Below, one piece after another: positions 22,168-32,297 of a stretch of 64,000 nucleotides of DNA. Origin of the DNA: Nitzschia sp. pyKryTriq1. Its lineage: Eukaryota; Bacillariophyta; Bacillariophyceae; Bacillariales; Bacillariaceae. Each line of letters begins with the position of its first letter. The stretch's first letter is position 1. The notes below the pieces were generated by a model. It was not told where the DNA came from. It did no database searches and saw nothing but the letters and a program-made list of their open reading frames with translations. Location: positions 3,038,001 to 3,102,000 of the forward strand of contig OY101115.1 of assembly GCA_956465555.1 (NCBI GenBank), in the 5' to 3' direction. Made by a program: the position numbers and the translations under genes.

Positions 22168-22348
22168 CTCGTGTGCATTTGGCACCGGTCCTAATCATAT
22201 CCTAACAATAGGACCGGTGCTCTGGCACCGGTCCGGCACCGGTCCTAATGATACAGTAAGAAAAGGACCGGTGCTTCCAAATTGGACTGGCACGACTCGT
22301 GTGCATTTGGCACCGGTCCTAATCATATCCTAATAATAGGACCGGTGC
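22168..22348. repeat. Three ACCGGT-armed hairpins in tandem within the LTR element
   Basis: Copies A (22168-22220) and B (22296-22348) are 53 bp direct repeats with one mismatch. Each contains a perfect 12 bp stem (GCACCGGTCCTA / TAGGACCGGTGC; 22182-22193 with 22209-22220, and 22310-22321 with 22337-22348) around a 15 nt loop. A third hairpin with the same arms lies between them (22236-22246 with 22264-22274). Confidence 0.88.
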
Positions 22349-22399
22349 CTTGATATTCGACTGACTTGACGTGGACGACAGCTTGACAGGTGTGCATGT

Positions 22400-22500
22400 G
22401 ACTGTCCATGTCTCAAGGACGCCCTCCTCCTCGCTGGGTGCACCTTTACTCTATGTATTACCGCTTTTGCTTAGGGACTGTCCATGTCTCAAGGACGCCC
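22400..22500 (+). repeat. 25 bp direct repeat in LTR element interior
   Basis: A 25-base word beginning GACTGTCCATGTCTCAAGG occurs at 22400-22424 and again at 22476-22500, each followed by a similar C/T-rich tail. Confidence 0.8.
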
Positions 22501-22871
22501 CCCTCTTCGCTACCACTCGCCTCCCGGCACCGGTCCCAATTACCGCAGTACTTTCGCGTGTAGGAGTGTTAGAGATACGTCGTGTGTACCGGTAATAAAT
22601 AGTGCTGCGTATGTCCATGCCGCCTTGTAATAAAATAATATGGCGGGAAAGCCTCGCAGCAGCCCATCGCATCAAAAAGCTTATTACAATACATTTTTGT
22701 CTTGTACCTCTCGCAGACGAACCACCTGCAAGAGCAGGAGAGTTTGGAGGAGGGGCTCGTATACAGGTTGACCGTGGAGACGAGTGAGCACTTTGTGCTG
22801 GAAGTAAGTGTCTTTGACACTGGGAATACGGGAGGACATCATGGTCAAAACCAAGAAAAATCACTAAGCTC

Positions 22872-23024
22872 TGTCACTACGTGTGAAGTAAATCAATAAG
22901 AGGAGCTTAGTAGATTTATGAGACTAGTGGTGATGAGAGCATTATGGCTCCGGTATCGGTCGTTGACGGACGACGGACGGACAGTGACGTCACATATGGA
23001 TCTTGGATACCGATAGGAGAAACA
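22872..23024 (-). repeat. LTR (5' in element orientation), 153 bp
   Basis: Identical partner of 21655-21807. The 3' flank TAATT (23025-23029) repeats the bases before the other LTR. Confidence 0.9.
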
Positions 23025-23029
23025 TAATT

Positions 23030-25736
23030 GTCCGAAATACAGTATTACAGTAATCAGTAATGATACTCGTACTGGTATCATACAGTACGAGTACCGGTAC
23101 AGTACCGTACAAGTGGAGAATTTCCCCAAAATACAAATCCATAGCCCCCCTACAAGTACTGTACGAGAGTACAGTACCAGTACACTCAGTACTACTACTG
23201 TAGTGCGAACTCATGCTTTGCCCACCAAAGCCCCCAAAACACAAGAAAACGAATCGAAGGAATCAATCGAAGAAGAGTTGAAGTTGAATGTCGCGATCTA
23301 CATCATCGGACGCATCAAAAATCGTTCTCATCATCTTCACACACACCACACCCAAACGAATTGTTTTTACTTTGTTCGATATAAGATGAAATAGACAATG
23401 CACCAACTTGAATCGATGTTCCTCTTTCAAGATATTCTTTACTTCGAGGCGAAACATGGCAGGCATCGTTTCTGCTTTCTGTGAAAAAAGGTGACGTCGT
23501 GCCGCTCATAAACCATTAATATCTTATTACAATACACTTTCAACGATGGGACGATAGCGGCCGGCGTCCGCACAAGTACTCGAGAACTTGTTTGCTCAAT
23601 GATACACCTTATTTGGGCTTGACGCCTTGGAAAGATTATCTTGCTTATGGATAAGAAGCAGATGTCCTTTAACTCGAAGTGACTTTGACAGACCACGGAC
23701 ACCAGTGCTATCTGAAGAATATGTCCTTCAGGGAGAGGCGAAGAAGAGAACGTGCAAACATCCACTGCCAAACGAAAAATTAGACTGATAACTTATTTTG
23801 GGGTGATGATGCCGTTGAATCAATCGAATGGCAGGCACCACGGATTCGCGGTTCCAAAGAAACATCGAGTGGCAGGGACCACAGATTCGCGGTTCCAAAG
23901 AAACAGTTCCTGAGGAGAATTCGAATACTTCGATTTTGCTGGCTCTGCTTTGGAAGACGAATGATTTTGAGATAGGATCCCAAGACAAAGCTTTGGTCTT
24001 CCCCTCTGTAGTTTCTTGAACATTCCACTTCAAGAGCAAACACAACAATCCTTGGTATTCTTTGCCAATGTGCCGCTATGAGGAGACCAGCACAGAAGAA
24101 GTCTCGGTCCCTTGTGCTACTCAATAACCTGCTCGCAAGGCCGCTACTTCGGCTGAAATCCTGGAGACGAAAACCTGCGGAGGGGGTATGAGATCTTCAA
24201 TTTTCACTCCTGCAATCGTCTTTGGAAGAAGCAGCCTCACGTATGTGCTTGAGAATCAGGCCCTACGGATGGGAGTGAATGGATCTCACCAGCAGTCCGG
24301 GTTTTTCCGTTCGGTTTATCATTTTTTCTTTGGAACCCAGGTCTCAAAGCAACTCTCGGGCAAAGAATACCTGCTTCCTTCCAAGATAAACACGAGAGGG
24401 TGGTTTCCTTCGGTGTCCTAGGAGACTACAATGCCATCCATGGTGCGATCTCGTGCTATGGTTCTTCCCGTTGACAATGATATTATTTATTTGCGCGTTG
24501 GATATGGTTATTTCTGTCACCCGCCGCACCGTCTCTCGACAACCAGGCACTACAAAATCTTTCTCGGCTTCAACAGTTGAGGGAAATGGGAGGCGAAAGG
24601 ATCAAGATGACAATCTCTCGCCGACAAAATAAAAAATTCTTGCCTGTTGGGAATTCTGGTTTATTGTTGTGGTGTGTACTTGGTGGACTGTTTCACCATC
24701 ATGATGGATCGCAACTGCATGGCAAGCTTCTCTAGTTTGGTTGGAACTTGGGAACAATTCTTGTTCTGTTGCCAACAAACCAACCGTCGAAAGCAAAAGG
24801 AGGTTCTCAAGATCTAAACCAACTTCGGTCAGTTGAGCAAGAATTGGATCCAAGAAGGGCGAATGAGAATTTTCTTCGGGAACAGAACCAACGCCGGGTA
24901 TCTTTCGCACAACATGTTCGGGTGTCGTGAAAACGTAGACCACGTACCCCTCCGGGAATTTCTCATTCGCGGAGGATGGTGTCAAAGTGCTGCCAAAAAA
25001 ATGCAAACGCCGCCACCGGATGACATCACAGCTATTATTTTAGCGAAATCTTTCTCAGAGTATCTTGGGATCCAACGGAATTCGGAACTCGCAGACCTCG
25101 CTCGTAATACTTCGACCATTTATATGCAGTAGGACCCAGTACAAAATGTACGACGATGAACGATGACCCGTTCCATCAAAATTCGCGGGCTAAACGACAC
25201 AGGTGCGACGCGTTGCCCTGTCGTGAGTACCTGTATGTAAAGTACGAATAACGAAATAGATAAGGCGAGAGATCGTGCGGAGAGAGAAGTGTGCTACCAG
25301 GTACACACTTGCTTCGTTCAGTACCAGGGACTACGGAGTCCTACGAAGCTGAGCGATCGCTAAGAAGAAAGACGCCCTACAAGTACTGCCCTATCTCATC
25401 ATCCGGACTCAGAACAGTACAATACAAGTTCATCAGCACATTATCATCCTTCATTTCTTCTGAATCATATCTCCTCTTCCAACGTCCTGCGGACCTTCGT
25501 TTTTCTTTGTTTCTCTGTCCTGAGACGGTAGTGTGTAGTGAGTCAAAGTCAGTGAAAGAAAGGCGTTGGGTTTTAATAGCTGTCCGCCGATTAAGTATCA
25601 ACTTAGGAGCTGCTCGCATCCATCAAGATCCTTAACCGTGTCACCTCGCGTGTTGAACGAGGAGTCCCCGCCTCCGCCCTCCTCCGGGCGGCCACGCCGG
25701 TAGCGATTGACATAAAAGAATAAAAAGTAATTCATC
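23030..25736. other. Gene-poor 2.7 kb region
   Basis: No recognised domain in any frame. Contents: a dense run of GTACTGTAC/GTACCGGTAC words (23060-23200), a 41 bp tandem duplication (23823-23904), and several 60-134 codon ORFs. The most protein-like is on the minus strand at 24602-25006, with another at 24344-24550; together they could be remnants of one lost gene, but I cannot name it. The last ~300 bp should be the promoter/5' UTR of the PI4K gene. Confidence 0.5.
23823..23904. repeat. 41 bp tandem duplication
   Basis: Two head-to-tail units, 23823-23863 and 23864-23904, share ATCGARTGGCAGG and GATTCGCGGTTCCAAAGAAAC with only a few mismatches. Confidence 0.85.
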
Positions 25737-28127
25737 ATGGTTTCGATGGACAAGGCCTTTCTGGCGAAAAAACAAGCTTCCCTTCGCGGAGCTGATCTGA
25801 AGCTCTTCGTTCGTGACGTAAGGGACCGCCAGGGAAGGAAACGGCCCATCACTATTCGATCATGGTCTACTATCAAGGATGTCAAGGACACAATTCAACA
25901 AGCTATTCACATTCCAGCGAGTTCCCAGAGGCTTTTCTTCGGCCCGTTGCTTACGTCTGGCAAGGAACTGCCGAATCATCGATCACTGCATGATGCTGGG
26001 ATCTACCGTTCTGGAGAGACTATTCTACTCGATATCAAGGGTTCAACGTCGTCTCTCTCCTCTGTGATGTCAGCTTTCTCTATGCAAAGTGAAGTGAGAA
26101 GCGATATCTGCATTTCATCGTCCGTGATAGACGCTACGCCGAAGCTTTTGCGACAGCTAGTACAGCGCGCTCGCCGAGCTTTGGCGCTTGGACTCAAGCC
26201 AGAGTTCATCTTGGAAGGTTCGGGAGGCACCTACTTCCTTCACGATGCAAGGAAGGCAAAGATTGCTGTCTTCAAACCCGCTGATGAGGAGCCTTATGCA
26301 GAGAACAACCCAAGGGGCTACCTACAGCAAACTACGGGTCAACATATGTACCTTCGCGAAGGTGTTGTCCCGGGTGAAGCCTGCATTCGCGAAGTTGCTG
26401 CCTTCATGGTAGACCATGCTGGCTTCAGTAATGTGCCAATGACAACGCTGGTCGAAGCACGTCACCCCTCCTTCAACACGAACGGGGCCCGTCTCAAGGT
26501 CTCCGAGGGCGGTGCCTCGATTGGGGCTCACTCCATCACGCAGAATTCGCACGCGACATCTGCACTTGCGAAGAAGGTAGGCTCTTTCCAAGAGTTTGTA
26601 CGCAGTGAATGCTCTATGGATGATATCAGTCCGAGCATGGTCAGTGTGGACGAAGTACACAAGATTGCCATCTTGGATATCCGGCTAATGAACGCAGACC
26701 GCAACTCTGCGAATCTTCTTTGCCGCAGAAGATCTGATAATACGATACAACTGGTGCCGATTGACCACGGCTTCTGTCTAAGATCAGTTGCGGATGTATC
26801 TTGGATGGACTGGTGCTGGCTCGACTGGCCCCAGACGAAGCAGGTACGTTCTACAGCAGTCGTCGATCCGAACACATGCACTTTCATATCCATCTCACCT
26901 CTCTCTCACCCACCTTTCTGATCACAACAGCCAATCAGCAAAGAAACCAGAGACTACATTTTGTCGCTTGATATTGAAAGAGATGCCCGATTGCTCAGGG
27001 AACGACTCAACATCAGTCGTGAAGCCCTTGATTATTTCTGCGCATCCTCGAGTCTCCTCAAGGCCGGTGTACGGGCTGGTTTGTCTTTGTATGACATTGC
27101 AGTCATGTGCTGTCGTAATGACGATCTTGGAGAAGTTCCATCGAAATTGGAGATGCTCTTCTCAATGGCCTCCGAGCTCGCTGAATCTGCCGTTGAGAAC
27201 GGTAGATGGCACCACGCTGCTGCTTCTAGGGCTTTGGAGGAACAGCTTTCTCCTAAAGGTGGCAGTCTCTTTGCACATACACAAAGCAAGGCGGTTCACA
27301 AGACCATGTCGGCTGTCGATCTTTCCAATTACTCTGAAGATTTAGCTTCATTTTCTGCTGACGCTAAAAAGGGACACGTTCCGGGAATGATCCAGTCGTC
27401 TGCATCTGATTCGAGCTCAGATAATGGAGAGGCAGATCGCGACGACTGCGAGGAATGGGCTGCCAATCTCATTGCTGATGTCAGTATCGATCAGAGCATG
27501 AATTCCATTGCCAAGAAGACGAGATCGATTTCCATCGAGTCTGATAGCTCGAATGAATCTGAAGCGGAAGGTTTCTGGTACACAAATCCTGGCGCGTCAC
27601 CTGACTCTTCTGTCGCGTCGGATGAGGAATCAGTGAATTGGAGCCCAATGAATTCCCCGCAGGAAGCGAGCTTCCTGGAATTATCCGCTTCCAGCTTGCG
27701 AAATTCTTTCAATCCTTTCACTACCGCAAGACGAGCCTCAATCATTCTTGCTCCTGATGAAATGAACGAGTCTTTCAAGCAGTTCCGAAACACTCCCTCG
27801 AAGGTTACATTCGCGGACCAGCCTGACATCAGCCACGAACGTGAACAGAGAGGCCTATCCGTGCATCCAGAGTTCAAGCATAGCAACTCCGACGTTGGGC
27901 ATTCAGATGTGCCTGAACCACCACGCCCCGAAATGACGATGCGACGTTCCCAAAGTTACTCAGCTTTGTCGTCGACGCTTGCCGAGAAGCTTGCGGAAGA
28001 AGAAGACACATCAATTATGCATCGCCCCGTCGATCCAGAGCATTACCGTGAATACTTTTTGAAGTTCATTGACCTGGTGATTGTTCGCGAAACAACGGCG
28101 GCCTCTCAGCTCAAAACCGAGGCCTAA
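25737..28127 (+). CDS. Ubiquitin-like-domain phosphatidylinositol 4-kinase, gamma type
   Basis: Two exons, 25737-26843 and 26931-28127 (intron 87 bp), 767 aa. Residues ~17-98 form a ubiquitin-like domain (LKLFVRDV...[24 protein letters not shown]...[17 protein letters not shown]). The kinase domain at ~160-455 has the ATP-site pattern [32 protein letters not shown], the catalytic loop [16 protein letters not shown] and the metal motif PIDHGFCL. This is the PI4K gamma architecture known from plants (UBL + PI3/4 kinase fold); some members act as lipid kinases and others as protein kinases. The C-terminal ~300 residues are Ser/Asp-rich and likely disordered, and a short helical element closes the protein. 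The 129 bp to the convergent Nudix gene leaves little 3' UTR. Confidence 0.9.
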
Positions 28128-28256
28128 TTCTCACTACATATGTTCTATTGCGGACCTGTCTCTGTTCTGGTTTTCTACTTCTATTTTCTATCTTACCTTC
28201 CTAATAAACATTTTTTGAATACTATCCCTTCGATGTACGCTGTTATTATGTTCTGG

Positions 28257-29126
28257 TCAGGTGTTCACCAGCTCTGGGTGCAACAGCGCGAGGGCAACTG
28301 TGGCAGTCCACTGGACCTCGAGAAATTCGCCATTTCGCGCAAGCTCTCGCAACTCTGTCAGTGTGATTGACTTGAGATCTTGTCTTTCGGTGTCTGCTGC
28401 TCCAACCTCGTCCGGCAGAGCAACGTGCTCGTTGGCATTCGCATTCGCTTTGTCGTGGGAACAGCCAGTAGCTAAGAAACTATGTAGCCATCCCATCCCT
28501 CGATTCACATCGGTTCGATAACGTCCAAGAGCGTGAAATTGTTCACAATGCAATCCGTTCATCTCTTCGTCGACTTCACGCCGTGCCGCAGCTTCTGGAT
28601 CTTCACCTGGCTCAATAATACCACCAATGATTGCCTTGGAGGACCTGCCTTCCAGGGCGTACTTGGATTGCTGAAAAACTAGAAAGCGGCGCTCCCCGTC
28701 GGGGTGCTTTTTGTCTTCCACTAGAACGTTCATTCGATCATGATAGTCTATCCACATCCAGTCGTCGAATGTCGTCTTACTTCCAGGGAATTTAACCGTG
28801 TGTTGTGATAATTTCAGCCATTTGGACTCCACAATGCATTTAGGAGCCGCCACCGTTCCGCTCTCTGGACTATAATATTGTGGCCCTCGGTACGGCCCAA
28901 AGTAAAACTGACAATCTGATGTTCCTCGTATCATCCTCAGATTAGTAGAGCTAGTAGAGAAAAATAAAACGCAACATGCGAGGAAGAAACAGAGAGCGGC
29001 CAATACATTTCGTTGAACAATCAAAGGCACTCGGGAGTTCTTCGAACCTGGAGCCCCAGCAAGATTCCGCGGAGGGCCGCCAATCTGCGGCACCTGATTC
29101 GGCGTATGTGTAGCTCTACTTCTCAT
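28257..29126 (-). CDS. Nudix hydrolase with N-terminal membrane anchor
   Basis: A 289 aa single-exon protein. Residues ~41-61 (VLAALCFFLACCVLFFSTSST) form a hydrophobic signal-anchor after a basic start. The Nudix box is at about 165-190: GGIIEPGEDPEAAARREVDEEMNGL. This keeps the G-x5-E-x7-REVxEE core but has Asn where the last Gly is normally found, the Gly being shifted by one. The upstream segment FLVFQQSKYALEGRSSKAIIGG is the usual ADP-sugar-pyrophosphatase-like lead-in. Nudix enzymes hydrolyse nucleoside diphosphates linked to another moiety; the substrate here is unknown. It is probably located in the secretory system or on a plastid envelope membrane. Confidence 0.82.
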   Translation of the reverse strand: MRSRATHTPNQVPQIGGPPRNLAGAPGSKNSRVPLIVQRNVLAALCFFLACCVLFFSTSSTNLRMIRGTSDCQFYFGPYRGPQYYSPESGTVAAPKCIVESKWLKLSQHTVKFPGSKTTFDDWMWIDYHDRMNVLVEDKKHPDGERRFLVFQQSKYALEGRSSKAIIGGIIEPGEDPEAAARREVDEEMNGLHCEQFHALGRYRTDVNRGMGWLHSFLATGCSHDKANANANEHVALPDEVGAADTERQDLKSITLTELRELARNGEFLEVQWTATVALALLHPELVNT

Positions 29127-29770
29127 TTGGAATTCGAGTTTCTTTGTTAGGGATTGTTACATATTCGACAGTGCTAGTAGTCCGAAAGCCGAAGGAATGA
29201 AGTGGCCTTTTGAAAATCGACGCAATTGTAAGTGGTAAGATATGGTCATCGTCATCGTCAGGCCACGAGGGACATTTTCAATTTTCGGATCGGATCGGAT
29301 CGGATCTTTCGTGTCGACGTTAGGCGCGCAGGTCGTTGTTATCAGTCGTTGCACGACTCGAATATATTTCTTCTCGCGCGAGATCGCCCCGCTAGCTACA
29401 CACCGAGTGTACTAGCTAGTAGTAGAACCGAGACCGCGTAATAATATTCTGTATTTACTGTACTTCACGGACAAAGTACAGTACGTGTACGTTACAGATC
29501 CAACGTCGCAGTCTACGGTACGTGTACTGTACAAGCGGGTAGTTGACAAGTATACTCATACCGGTACCAGTACATACCTGTACGCGAGATGATCTCGACG
29601 AAAGACGACTGACTCCTCCCCCATCCCCACTATTGTGACATCCGAGTACGGGGTACTGTATGTGTGGTAGCGATACCGGTATGTGACGAGAGTGACGAAT
29701 GAATCATCACCTAAATCATCACACCATCACAGACCCACTGCCAACGGCAAAGCCCAAAGGTATTCCTCCT

Positions 29771-29814
<44 letters not shown>

Positions 29815-29970
29815 ACACACGAGACACTGCTTCATTGTTGCCCTGATTGATTACAGGAGTCAGTGGGGCAAGTCCACGGATACTCTTCGAAACCGGCAAT
29901 CCATACTCCTCCCACCCAATACCAAGTTTAGTTTTAGATAGCCTGAAGACCCCTAGCTAGCTTGGAAATC
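29127..29970. other. Divergent intergenic region with simple repeats
   Basis: It lies between the starts of the Nudix (minus) and cpSRP54 (plus) genes. It holds a CGGAT x4 tandem (29286-29306), many TACCGGTA/GTACAGTAC words (29470-29580, 29683-29692) and a (TG)n(TA)n microsatellite (29771-29814). No gene seen. Confidence 0.6.
29771..29814. repeat. Compound (TG)n(TA)n microsatellite
   Basis: An alternating TG run followed by an alternating TA run, 44 bp, about 155 bp before the cpSRP54 start codon. Confidence 0.95.
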
Positions 29971-31861
29971 ATGAGAGTGTACGCAACTGCTTGTCTCGCC
30001 TTGGCGGGGACCGGATACTGCTCTGCCTTCACTCCGCTGCAGAGACTAGCAACAGGATCGGTTTCGTCTTCCTTCACCCAAAATATCGCGATGCCATCTA
30101 CGCGATCGGCGACCAGAGGATCAGTACAACTGAGCATGATGTTTGATCAGCTGACAAATGCATTAACAGAAGTCGCAAAGAATTTCGGTCCCAAGAAGCG
30201 GTACGTAAAGTCAGACATAAATCGTTTCCACGAGAAAAACGATCATAATCTCAAAACAACAATGTTATTGTTTTCCTTTTTCAGGATCACCGAAAGTAGC
30301 ATCCAACCCGCGTTACGTGAAGTTCGTAGGGCGCTGCTTGATGCCGATGTGAACATTGATGTTGCCGATGCTTTGATCGACGGTGTGAAGAAACGAAGTT
30401 TAGGTGAAGAGGTACTGAAAGGAGTGACGGCGGACCAGCAATTTATTAAGGCAATGTACGACGAACTTTTGGATATGATGGGTGGTGACTCATCAGTGCA
30501 GTCTTCGTCGCAAATGACCGGTGAGGGTGCCCCTGCCGCGACATTAGCAGCCGGGACAGCTAAAAAACCTGCAGTCGTTCTGTTGGCTGGATTGCAGGGC
30601 GCAGGCAAGACTACTGCGGCTGGAAAGCTTGCGCTTTATCTGAAAGAGCGAGAAAGAGATTATACGGTCGCTTCGGAAATGGACGATGACAAGCCACTCA
30701 TTGCGAATAACCTACCCACGACAAACCGTAAAGTTCTGTTGGTAGCTGCTGATGTTTATCGACCAGCCGCCATCAAGCAGTTGGAAGTGCTGGGTGAAGC
30801 TATCGGCGTAGAAGTATTTTCAATGGGAACTGACGCCAACCCAGTTGACATCGCAAAGGAGGCCCTTGAGAAAGCGAGACGAGAAGGATTTGATACCGTC
30901 ATCGTTGACACTGCAGGTCGGCAGGTCATTGATGCTGACCTCATGGACGAGCTTCGCAACATTAAGAATGCAGGTACGATTTCTCAGCTATTTTCCTCGT
31001 GATTCTCGAGATGAGCTCTGATACTTATCTCTCCCCCCCGCAGTGACTCCGGACGAGACTCTGCTTGTGGTCGATGCCATGACGGGCCAGGAAGCGGCGT
31101 CGCTTACAGCTGCCTTTGACTCAGCTGTCGGGCTATCAGGAGCTATCCTTACCAAAATGGATGGTGATTCGCGGGGAGGCGCTGCTGTTAGTGTTCGGGG
31201 GGTTAGTGGGAAGCCAATCAAATTTGTTGGGGTTGGTGAAAAAACAGCAGATTTGGAACCCTTTTTCCCCGACCGAATGGCTTCTCGAATCTTGGGTATG
31301 GGTGACGTCGTGAGTCTTGTGGAGAAAGCAGCAGCACTGGTCTCCGAAGAAGAAGCTCTGAGAATGCAGGAGAAGATGATGAAAGCAGAGTTTGACTTTG
31401 ACGACTTTCTGAGGCAGGCTCAAACTGTCGCAACCATGGGAAGCCTTGCTGATGTGGCAAAGATGATGCCTGGAATGGCTGGAAAGATTGACGCTAATCA
31501 AATGCGAAGTGCAGAGGCTAGACTGAAGAAGAACGAAGCTATGATCAAAAGTATGACCAAACAAGAACGTCGGCGACCGGATCTTCTGATTACCGATTCT
31601 ACTGCTAGGTCACGTCTCCAACGAATTGCTAAAGGGTCAGGAATGAAAATTGACGATGCCCGACTCTTCATGAGTGAATTCCAGCGGATGCGGACAATGA
31701 TGAGTCGAATGTCTAAGATGATGCCTGGTGGTGGTGGTATGGATCCAGCGATGGCTGGAGCCGATGGCGGTGAGATGGAAATGCCTGGTAATCGTGCAGC
31801 TCGTAGACAAAGCAAGAAGAAGAAAAAGGGAGGCAAGGGCTTTGGAGGCGGCTTTGGGTAA
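29971..31861 (+). CDS. cpSRP54: Chloroplast signal recognition particle 54 kDa protein
   Basis: Three exons: 29971-30200, 30285-30973 and 31044-31861 (introns 84 and 70 bp), 578 aa. The N-terminus MRVYATACLALAGTGYCSAFTPLQ is a signal peptide ending Ser-Ala|Phe, the diatom plastid-import pattern. The N and G domains follow, with GTPase motifs GLQGAGKTT (G1), VAADVYRPAA, DTAGRQ (G3) and LTKMDGDSRGG (G4). The G domain is followed by GVGEKTADLEPFFPDRMASRILGMGD. The M domain (DDFLRQAQTVATMGSLADVAKMMPGM...MMSRMSKMMPGG) is methionine-rich. The protein recruits thylakoid membrane proteins co- or post-translationally. A ~22-residue insert (EMDDDKPLIANNLPTTNR) separates the G1 helix from the KVLLVAADVYRP strand. 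The tail is Lys/Gly-rich. Nuclear encoding with plastid targeting fits a complex plastid. Confidence 0.93.
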
Positions 31862-32297
31862 TCACGTGACCTCAAATGGCTACGGGTAGATGTCTTTTGA
31901 TTTCCAAGAAGTCTTCTATCATCTACTGTACGAGTAAAAGAACCAGTACTGTACCAGTAGTCTACCTCTGAGTAGAGTATTGCATCGAACTCAAAATGAT
32001 GAAAACTTAGTCAGTGCTCCAGAGTGCTCGGCAGTATTGCCTCGTTCGTATTAGTCTAGCCAGAGTGACGCCATCACAAAATATCTTCTTTCTACCTGTA
32101 TCTACCGGTAGAGTATCGTACAGCTACGAGTATTTATCTGCGAGCCACGCCGAACAAAATCGACCATCGACCATGCCGGAAGATGGAAAATGGTCATGCT
32201 CCAATCTCCAATACTTTATTATTGTACTCATAGCTATTTCTGTAACACAATAGAAGCTTGCGATAGAATCACCGAAGGCTTTGGCAAGTTTGCAGGG
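31862..32297. other. Intergenic
   Basis: It separates two plus-strand genes. TCTACCGGTAGA at about 32100-32111 and GTACTGTACCAGTAG at about 31946-31960 are palindromic words. No supported ORF. Confidence 0.5.

Larger units (their letters stand above)
21655..23024 (-). mobile_element. Non-autonomous LTR retrotransposon (TRIM-like), 1370 bp
   Basis: Two identical 153 bp terminal direct repeats (21655-21807 and 22872-23024) start with TG and end with CA. The element is bracketed by a perfect 5 bp target-site duplication TAATT (21650-21654 and 23025-23029). The internal 1064 bp has no intact polyprotein. On the minus strand, next to the LTR at 21808, is a short copia protease-like fragment, preceded at the LTR junction by a purine stretch (GCGAGGGTG on the minus strand). 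This supports minus orientation. Identity of the two LTRs implies recent insertion or conversion. It must have been mobilised by an autonomous copia element supplied in trans, which is inference. Confidence 0.9.

Noticed and set aside
23113-23394. 93-codon plus-strand ORF just after the LTR element
   Set aside because: Begins in GTAC-palindrome sequence, no domain, no conserved features.
24602-25006. 134-codon minus-strand ORF in the gene-poor region
   Set aside because: Possibly a remnant of a lost gene together with 24344-24550, but no family or splice structure supports it.
29711-29899. ORF through the microsatellite
   Set aside because: Its Tyr-Ile and His-Thr repeats are translations of the (TA)n and (TG)n runs.
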